Assembly (NCBI GenBank): GCA_949987705.1
Contig: OX465283.1
Span: 2,522,207 to 2,586,206 of the forward strand
Direction of reading: 5' to 3'
Origin: Thereva unica
Lineage: Eukaryota; Arthropoda; Insecta; Diptera; Therevidae
Length of the DNA: 64,000 nt
Below are positions 57,258-64,000 of this stretch, piece after piece. Made by a program: the position numbers and the translations under genes. The notes beneath the pieces were generated by a model that was not told where the DNA came from, searched no databases, and saw nothing but the letters and a program-made list of their open reading frames with translations. Each line of letters opens with the position of its first letter. Within the stretch, counting starts at the first letter, position 1.

Positions 57258-57345
57258 GATTGAGGGTGGTTAAAGCAACTGACTTCCATTCCAGAAGTTT
57301 GATTCAGGTTGCAGAGATACATACATACATCTACATACTTCTTTC
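57258..57345 (+). repeat. tRNA-derived SINE, copy 7 (decayed)
   Basis: GGGTGGTTAAAGCAACTGAC, TTCCATTCCAGAAG and GATTCAGGTTGC keep the order of the SINE's middle. The B box is degenerate. An ACATACATACAT run and CTTCTTTCCCGC follow in the tail position. Confidence 0.5.
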
Positions 57346-57579
57346 CCGCTTTTGTCGTCCCCCCACACAGTGCCTCTTTTTATCAACATCCCCTCTGTAC
57401 CTGTTCTTGATGGGCTATAAAAGTTGATCGATAGCAATACATGGCAGATCTTGTATGCGTGATCGTGAGCTCATTTTGAACTCTATTAACAGTGGCATCG
57501 CAATTTCGAACTCGCCCAGACTTACCTACTCCTACATCGTGCCCGCTACTGGCACGAACATCTGTAAATGCAAATGCAT

Positions 57580-57790
57580 CCTCATCGGCGTTGACCGTTT
57601 CACATGCGAGTGTCGTTTCACAAGTGGTCCCCCAACTAAGTACTAACCACATATAATGCTGCTTGACTTACGCAATCGAACCAGAACCAGTTTAGTGAGT
57701 ATACTAATAACTCCGTTTATGGTCACAAATTGTGCTCACTTTAGGCTAGGAAAAGTGTGAGCGTACCGGGCCTCGTTTGGGGGCCTTACA
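57580..57790 (-). repeat. 5S rRNA-derived repeat, copy 3
   Basis: The minus strand has CTGGTTCTGGTTCGATTGCG, TCAAGCAGCATT, GTGGTTAGTACTTAGTTGG and GGGACC. The leader TAGTATACTCACTAAAC and upstream CTAGCCTAAAG match the other copies. Downstream about 35 bp (GTGTCG/CATGCGAGTG) also resembles copy 1. Confidence 0.8.
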
Positions 57791-58043
57791 GGCGAGCGGG
57801 CCAGTTTTTTTCTTAATCAGGCGTGCATTGCCTCTAGCGAGCTTCTGCCGGCTGAGTTTTATTTTTAGTCGGCTGGACCGCATAACTAGAGACATCATTA
57901 GACTCTACTTGGATCCTCGAGCCGATCAATCGGGAAAGCAGCTTCTCCCATCGAAGTTTTGACCTTAAGGTATGCCGCCAGTCAATCTGCGGGCCAAGGT
58001 TAGTTTTCTTCTCTCGGGCATGGGAGCGATTGTTCTGGGAGGT

Positions 58044-58180
58044 AGCTAGGTTGTGACAGTTCTTTCCTTCACTTCTCTCTCTATCTTCCGACTAGAGCTG
58101 CTGTTCGACATTTCAAAAATAAATACATGTTTGACAGTACAAAGGGGCCTTCCCTAAGTCTCTAGTGTGTCACATAAAAA
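58044..58180. repeat. LTR-like 140-bp repeat, copy 2
   Basis: It is nearly identical to 33,127-33,267. The core runs 58,052-58,174 (TGTGACAG ... TGTCACA). On the minus strand it lies 3' of a Gypsy RT relic (58,200-58,490), so it may be the LTR of that element. Confidence 0.65.
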
Positions 58181-58199
58181 ATCTCAGGTGTTCATTAAT

Positions 58200-58490
58200 C
58201 GGTACCTAACAAAATTTCGCCCAGATTGGGGATGAGGCGTTGATATCATTCTTAGAGAATTCTGCATTTGGAAAGAGATCGACGATAGCCTATCTGCAAG
58301 TATTCCGTCCTTGGAGATGCTGCAGCCTAGAAAGTTGATCTCTGTTGCACCAAACTCGCATTTTTCAAACTTAATGGTTAGACCACAGATATGAAGATTT
58401 TTAAAGAGCTGATCGAGGTGATTTGAATGTTCTTTCTCAGACCTAACTTATCACGATAAATCTCAAATCTCTCGCGACTTCGTTAACGAG
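58200..58490 (-). pseudogene. Gypsy-family RT fragment
   Basis: The minus strand reads SNHLDQLFKNLHICGLTIKF, EKCEFGATEINFLGCSISKD and GILADRLSSI. This is the H-x-x-L..L...GL.I...KC.F....I.FLG..IS.DGI block after the catalytic YxDD in Ty3/Gypsy RTs. A frame change then leads to a decayed RR.I-x-N segment. The catalytic block itself is not present. Confidence 0.8.
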
Positions 58491-58499
58491 CCTCTGAAA

Positions 58500-58960
58500 T
58501 GGTTGGGCTGCATTTCCTAATAGCTCAACATAGGGGGCCCTAGTCCAAGCCGACGTCTCCTCAAGTAGTTAGTTCGGTCCTATTATATGCAGCGCCAGGG
58601 TGGGCAGCGTCTTTGGACAGAACCACCAACAGGAGCAAAATAGGCTTTTAGGATAGGCTAAGTGCCCTACGTCCGATGAAGCAGCATGTATCATATTAGG
58701 AATGATCCCAATTGATATTCTTGCATTGGAGGCCAAGAGGTTGTACGACACGGAATATGCAAGAGCGGCTCCAAAGGAGGTGCGACGCACTCGGGCGCAC
58801 AGCTAGTCCAACGCAGCACAGCAGAGGCAGGGCCGATGGACAGATAGACTCATACCAAATGTGGAGAAGTGCGTCACATGGGGAAGTGAGCTACAACTTC
58901 ACACAGTACTTGAGTGGGCATGAAAAGAGGACCTGAGAAGAAACCGAGAAGGGCAAAGAA
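58500..58960 (+). pseudogene. R1-like ORF2 C-terminal relic
   Basis: The plus strand reads YAAPGWAASLDRTTNRSK, RLSALRPMKQHVSY, LGMIPIDILALEAKRLYD-like, GRWTDRLIPNVEKCVTWGSE and, in another frame, HGEVSYNFTQYLSGHE. This matches the YGAPVWA ... IPIDL.A.E ... GRWT.RLIP ... HGEV.F.LTQ.LSGHG order of the R1 clade. At least three frame changes occur. Confidence 0.8.
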
Positions 58961-59334
58961 ATACAAGGAGAAATAGCAGCTAGGTAGCTAGACGGCTAGA
59001 TTGTTTCGGCTCTGGTGAGCACCTTTGAGGGAATCCCTTTTTAAGAGTCATGCTAAAGACGCTAGGTACAGCTAGAACCGGTCTGGACTTCAACGTCAGG
59101 CAAAAAAGGGTCGGTGAGTTTAGTCAGTAAAAATCTGACGCCAGCGTCTGGGTGCGCCATCCAGGCTGTCTCTTCTGTAGTAGGCATGGAACTCGGTGCT
59201 GGACCGATGTAAGATTCTCATCACTGCCTCATATAAAAAGCAGTTCGAACTCCGAAGTCGGCTCTGAGTATGGTAATTTTTATTACCTCAGCCCGCTACA
59301 GGCACGTATCAATAAAAACCGCACCGAATAGTCC

Positions 59335-59545
59335 AAACGTAGCACCGTACCCTAACACTCTTCCTAGATTAAAAGTAGCAAAATCGGGGCTTTACAAAAC
59401 TGTATAGAACGAAGAAAACGGGCATTCATCTTGGTGACAACAAAAGGGACAATTACCATACCCAGTAAACTGGTTCTAGTTCGATTGCGCAGGCCAAGCA
59501 GCAGTGGACGTGGTTAGTACTTAGTTGGGGGACCGGGCTTTACCT
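59335..59545 (+). repeat. 5S rRNA-derived repeat, copy 4
   Basis: The plus strand has CTGGTTCTAGTTCGATTGCG, CCAAGCAGCAGTGG and GTGGTTAGTACTTAGTTGGG then GGACCG (59,470-59,536). The upstream CTAGATTAAAAGTAGCAAAA, TGTATAGAACGAAGAAAACG and ATTACCATACCCAGTAAACTG align with copy 1 over about 120 bp. Both parts show that the unit is one mobile repeat, not a 5S pseudogene alone. Confidence 0.8.
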
Positions 59546-62040
59546 GATGTTTTGTAGAGGCCTACTATGATATCAAGACACATTTCCTTTGCTTAATATA
59601 GCTGCTTCAATTTTGAGGACTACATCGAGACTAGATCGCCGTCTCAAGCTTAGCCTACTAACTTACTAGCAATTCTTAAAACCAGGATCTGATGCTGTCC
59701 TCTATTAACAGTTCCCTGCTCGATCGTGATTTCCCGCTGTTGTCAGTCAATTTGACATCGCTCTCAGACTCAAGATAAGTGATCCAAGTGACCCAAGTGA
59801 CTACTTCTTCGTCTTCTGCTCTTCGGCCTCGATCGTGGGGTAAATGATAGATCGGTTCGAAGATCGTTACCTAGAACAACTAGCTACCTTTTTGTTATGC
59901 AAACTTCTACCCACTGAAATCTTTGAAGGCAAGTTATGATCTAATCTGACTGTTGGAGCTACCGAAGTCTCCTACGGTATATGCTCTATAAGTACTTACA
60001 CTACAAAGACTGATATCGGACTGATCTTCAATTTTCAGAATTTGTTGTCTTGCAAAATTATATTTTCCAAAAAAATTCTCGCTTCGAGAATATCTTCTCT
60101 AATGTGATCTTGCTAAACTCAAGGACTGAGCAGGTTCAGGTCTTCTTGATCTTAACGGCAAGATCGTTTGATATCTTGACAATGCTGATGGAAATCTGAT
60201 CTGGCCGACATCCTGGTTCGATTTTTTGAGCAAATTGAAGTCTGCAAACAAAATTCTCGATCTTACGTTGTAAGATCTGATCCGATCTGCCTTCGATCAC
60301 ACACTAGGCCTATTTAGGTCTTCTAGAGATTTGTATCTGATATATTCTAAGCTAGACTGAATGCAAGCAAACTCGACTCAGGAGCTACTGAAAGAGCGTT
60401 ACTCAATAACTAAGTTTTGATTCAGAAATTATCATTTATACCAAAGTAAGTGGCACATTAGCATCGAGGATCACAAGTTACGAATACCATATATTCTCCA
60501 AGAGCCACAAAATCGACATTCTAATATTTCGAATCATTGATTACCTAGGTGCACGATCCCATAACACAGAACTCACAGCCTCCCAACACTTTTATGCAAT
60601 TATTCGCAGAATAGCACCTCAAATAAATCAACAATTGCCCTCACACACTTTTCCTTTCTCCCGAGCCTCCAATAAATTGCCGCCATTAGGCACAAAGTGA
60701 TCCTCGCACTTCAAACGAAATAGAGCGTAAAGCGTCTCTCTAGCCGACGACGGCTGATCTTAACATACAGATCATGCGAAGCCGACTAATAAATCTTTTA
60801 ACTCTTTTTGTTGTTGTTTGTGTATCCAAACAGAGTCAACCCAGACTGTAACTTATCGAATGTGCGCCCATCACTCACGTAGCCACGATAAAAACAAAGA
60901 TAGAGAAAAAAACGAATCAAATAAATCCACTCTTGATCATTATCGATCAATAAAAGATCATTGGAAAGGGAAAATGTAAACAATTCGTGCCTAAGAAGAA
61001 AAACGAACGAACGAGCCTCGAGTCGCTTCAAGATTTATTTCGAGTTGCGATAGAATTGAAAGTGAAATTGATCTGCCCAGTGATCACCTGCAAAGGTAAG
61101 TTAATATCATAAAATTGGAATAAATCGACCTCTGGATAAGGAGTGCGCGGGGATGTGATCGTGTGATCAGGAAGTTTCATGATTGTGATCTTCCTTTACT
61201 CCAGAGACGACGACGACGACTCGGGAAACACATGGGGTTCTTGAGTATCATCGCTGATCGTACCATGATAGAAATTTGATATTCGCTGCTTTATATCGTA
61301 GAGACGATCCGACATGATCCCTCAAGTGCTTGCAGCTCGTGGGTGGGTAGATGGATGTGTGTGATCATCGCGCAAGTACGCAATACTTGAGGGTTTTGGA
61401 TGTACATGATGAAGCAATGATCCAGTTTGGTTTCGATGATTCACTTAATGGGGAAAGAGGTAGAAAGTGAGTCTTGCTTCTGGAGGAAGTGTTTCTGGTT
61501 AATTTTATTGCAAATGTTGCGTGCTTTTTTCACTGAAAGGGTTTCAGAAACGGGAAACAATATGCATCCGGAATAGGAAGGTACACGGAAAGGCGGCAAA
61601 CTCGATCATGATGATTTAGGTACTAGATTATTTCTTCTTTATGGAACTCACTAAGTTAGAAATGGTTACTAACTAACTGCAGGGGTGCCTGATCTTAGCC
61701 AGAACTAGGACAGCAACGCAAATCTGATTGTTTGTGTAGCTTATTCGCCCCTGAAGCTACGATAGTAAGCATTGTATCAGATTCTGAACTTGGACGCATG
61801 TTCACCAATTGATCAATGTCTAGTGAGAATCGACGATTCTGGCAATCATCATCATTACAACTTCGCGTGATCCCTTAGTCCTTGACATGGAGTCAGTTAT
61901 TTATATAAAGTACATGGTGCACTCTCTTCGTCACACACAACGGCTGCATTCTCCACAAGGTGCCTTCAAGAGTTGCTGCGTGGTGAGAGTGGCAAATCGC
62001 ACTACCTTCTCGTTGCTCTCGATGTTCTTGTAATCAGGTA
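59546..62040. other. Unassigned GATC-rich DNA
   Basis: GATC occurs 14 times in 59,821-60,300, where about two are expected. The enrichment continues to 61.5 kb. A plus-strand donor-like CAAAG/GTAAGT at 61,093 and a (GAC)4-type run at 61,207 are seen. 60.7-61.1 kb has a promoter-proximal look (mixed composition, no repeats), but no coding exon is supported. Confidence 0.3.
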
Positions 62041-62520
62041 GACACCGGGAGTGATCCTGCACCTCTTAGAGTAATTGTGTACCTTCTAGAGTCAGCTTGG
62101 ACCTCCTAGAGTGAATCTGCACCTCTTAGAGTGATCGTGTACATTCCTGTACCTTCTAGAGTGATCGTGCACCTCCTAGAGTGATCCTGCTCCTCTTAGA
62201 GTAATTGTGTACCTTCTAGAGTCAGCTTGGACCTCCTAGAGTGAATCTGCACCTCTTAGAGTGATCGTGTGCGTTCCTGTAGAGTGATCGTGCACATCCT
62301 AGAGTGATCCTGTACCTTTTGGAGTCAGCTTGGACCTCCTAGAGTGATCCTGCACCTCTTAGAGTGATCGTGTACCTTTCTAGAGTCATTTTGGACCTCC
62401 TAGAATGATCTTGTATCTCCTGGAATCATCCTGTAACGTCAAGAGCGATCCTGTACCTCCTCGAGTGATCACACACCCCTTAAAGTGATCCTGTACCTCC
62501 TAGAGGGATCTTGTACAGAT
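62041..62520 (+). repeat. 22-bp minisatellite with 130-bp higher-order unit
   Basis: Units like CCTCCTAGAGTGATCCTGTA repeat about 20 times. AGAGTAATTGTGTACCTTCT begins at 62,068 and again at 62,198, and the following about 80 bp are nearly identical, so blocks of six units duplicated together. Later units (62,390 onward) are more diverged. Confidence 0.9.
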
Positions 62521-64000
62521 TTCGACCAGGGGCGACTTTATTTAGATTAGTGAAAAGATCAGTTGCCCAGCAGACCAGCTTGCAGAGTCATTAAAGAGAA
62601 GAATTTGTAGCGGTTTCGCTAATAAAGTCACTCTGGCACACGACTCTGATTCGGAGCTAGCTGTGTGAAGAACTACGTCATTGGATTGAAAGTCTTTCCA
62701 TTCCTCTCTGGTAGAGATCAAGACATCGAAATCTGTATTGAAGTTGAGTTTTGATGTTCTATGATCAGATAGCCCGTTTACCATCCCCAGTTGTAAAGAT
62801 ATCTATGTACGTCTTCTCCATCCAGAAGCTCCTTTCCTTTTATTCGTACGTTGGTAGGCCTTTGACAGACTCCTGAATTGCGACTACATATGTATATGGA
62901 AGTCAACCTCTAATTCAAAAAGACCTTCAGATCTTCCACTTGCTTTGCTTTTTCTATTTCTCTTGGCTTATTCCAATCATCATGTGTCCGGTATCAGTAG
63001 CACCTCGGCCATCCTGCTCTGCATTACGATCGGCGAATCTCACACAACGCAAATGGAGGTGATCTGCGTCCAACTGTAGATGTCGATCACGGGAGTTAGT
63101 TATCGGGTCCGAAATGGTGGAGGAATTGGCCTATTGTACTGCTGTATTGGGTTTGGCCTATTGTACTTCACCCCTGTACCTCATACTTGAAGGCCAGTCC
63201 ACTTGAACAGATTCAGCCGTCTGCCTAGTGGCTTGTCGCTTAGACGTGACCGTTCGAACAAGGTCTCGTTGAACAACATACCACTGCCATGCTGATCGTG
63301 CCCAAATGGAGATGCCGTGCTGGGTCCGATCTGTTGGGAAGGAGTTCACGAAAGCGGGACTCGGCGAGCTCCGTGGGGCTTCCTAATTCCACTCCGGCAT
63401 TGGGCGTTTTAATGGGTCCATAAAAATCCCACGAGTATGGTACCAAGGGGAACGTCTATCCTGACAGAGCCTCAATAAAGGATAAGGGATTATGCAAATG
63501 CGTGACCCTGGTGCCCAGACGAAACGACAGTCAAAAACTACCCCCTGTCAGCCTATCTCGACAGGATAACATCTTGGCTTGTTACACTCGATCGTCTTGG
63601 TCCATGACTTTCAAGACAGCTTCCAATGGCCACCACGACGAGATTATGGTCGCACCTCCATCAGTCTGTATAGTGCTCCACCCCTGATCTGGTCAAACTG
63701 GTCTGTTTAGGATTCAGCATCATCTTGGTAGCCATTAAAGTCTCTTCAGTCCCGGTTTTGATAGCCCTGATATTGCCCTTTATGACAGAACCGTCGACGA
63801 CAGCACAAAAGGGCCCATCCCTGGCCAGTCCTTCACCTAAAAAATAAACCAACTACTTAAATTGGTGAGAAGCAAACAATGGCGACTCACCTATGACCTC
63901 TAACTCCAATCATTTTGCAAATACCTAACCACTCTTGCCCTCTACCTCGTTGTCTTCCCGCGCTATCCCAATACTTTCCGTTTACGACGTTCTGCGCATG
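62521..64000. other. Unassigned DNA with an R1-like C-terminal motif
   Basis: At 63,030-63,085 the minus strand reads LDADHLHLRCVRFADR, the DAEHV-F-x-C-x-RF end motif of R1-like ORF2, aligned in words with 41,990-42,010 (CGAATCTCACACAA). The sequence from 63.1 kb to the edge has short open frames on both strands but no motif that I recognise. Confidence 0.45.

Noticed and set aside
1..64000. CRISPR arrays, bacterial operons, rRNA operons
   Set aside because: None seen. Splice sites, SINEs and non-LTR elements show a eukaryotic nuclear sequence. The 5S-like parts are incomplete and embedded in repeats.

Overview
The window looks like repeat-rich nuclear DNA from an insect, most likely a fly. 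Short introns (52-58 nt) interrupt the one host gene that can be read. The repeat content fits too: R1-like, RTE-like and LOA-like non-LTR retrotransposons, Gypsy pol remnants, tRNA-derived SINEs, MITEs, and repeats carrying an insect-type piece of 5S rRNA. No operons, CRISPR arrays or bacterial signals are seen. The species cannot be named from the sequence.

Host gene. Seven exons on the minus strand (34,522-34,620; 30,162-30,224; 29,999-30,103; 26,649-26,783; 26,435-26,590; 5,430-5,600; 5,198-5,377) have consensus splice sites. Every intron is phase 0 and every exon is a multiple of three. Together they give 303 codons of a coiled-coil protein with serine-rich acidic linkers. I do not recognise the protein, and its 5' and 3' ends are not identified. 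Its largest intron here (about 20.8 kb, 5,601-26,434) and its 4.3-kb and 3.2-kb introns are filled with transposon debris.

Layout. 1-2,354: 5' half of a non-LTR element with two uninterrupted ORFs (zinc-knuckle ORF1 and an endonuclease ORF2 running off the left edge). 2.4-3.6 kb: decayed R1-like element. 5.2-5.6 kb: host exons. 7.3-9.4 kb: RTE-like copy A, then SINEs to 15.1 kb. 16.6-18.1 kb: pyrimidine-rich tandem array. 18.6-20.1 kb: LOA-like RT/RNase H relic. 22.8-24.7 kb: R1-like and other RT relics. 26.4-26.8 kb: host exons. 26.9-29.2 kb: LOA-like element carrying an RTE-like insertion, a small MITE and a 5' inversion. 30-30.2 kb: host exons. 31.7-34.0 kb: another LOA-like relic interrupted by a SINE and an LTR-like repeat. 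34.5 kb: host exon. 38-43.7 kb: two 5S-bearing repeats flanking a transposon-poor stretch with a 12-bp-phased TGTTTAC array. 45.3-51.5 kb: Jockey-like, RTE-like and Gypsy relics, one RTE copy split by a 754-bp MITE with perfect 45-bp inverted repeats. 51.5-64 kb: mixed unique DNA and relics, two more 5S-bearing repeats, and a 22-bp minisatellite at 62 kb.

Most retroelement copies are dead (stops, frameshifts, truncations). Three things stand out: the four-copy repeat family with an internal 5S rRNA segment, the nested insertions whose empty sites are visible inside the window, and the left-edge element with intact frames.
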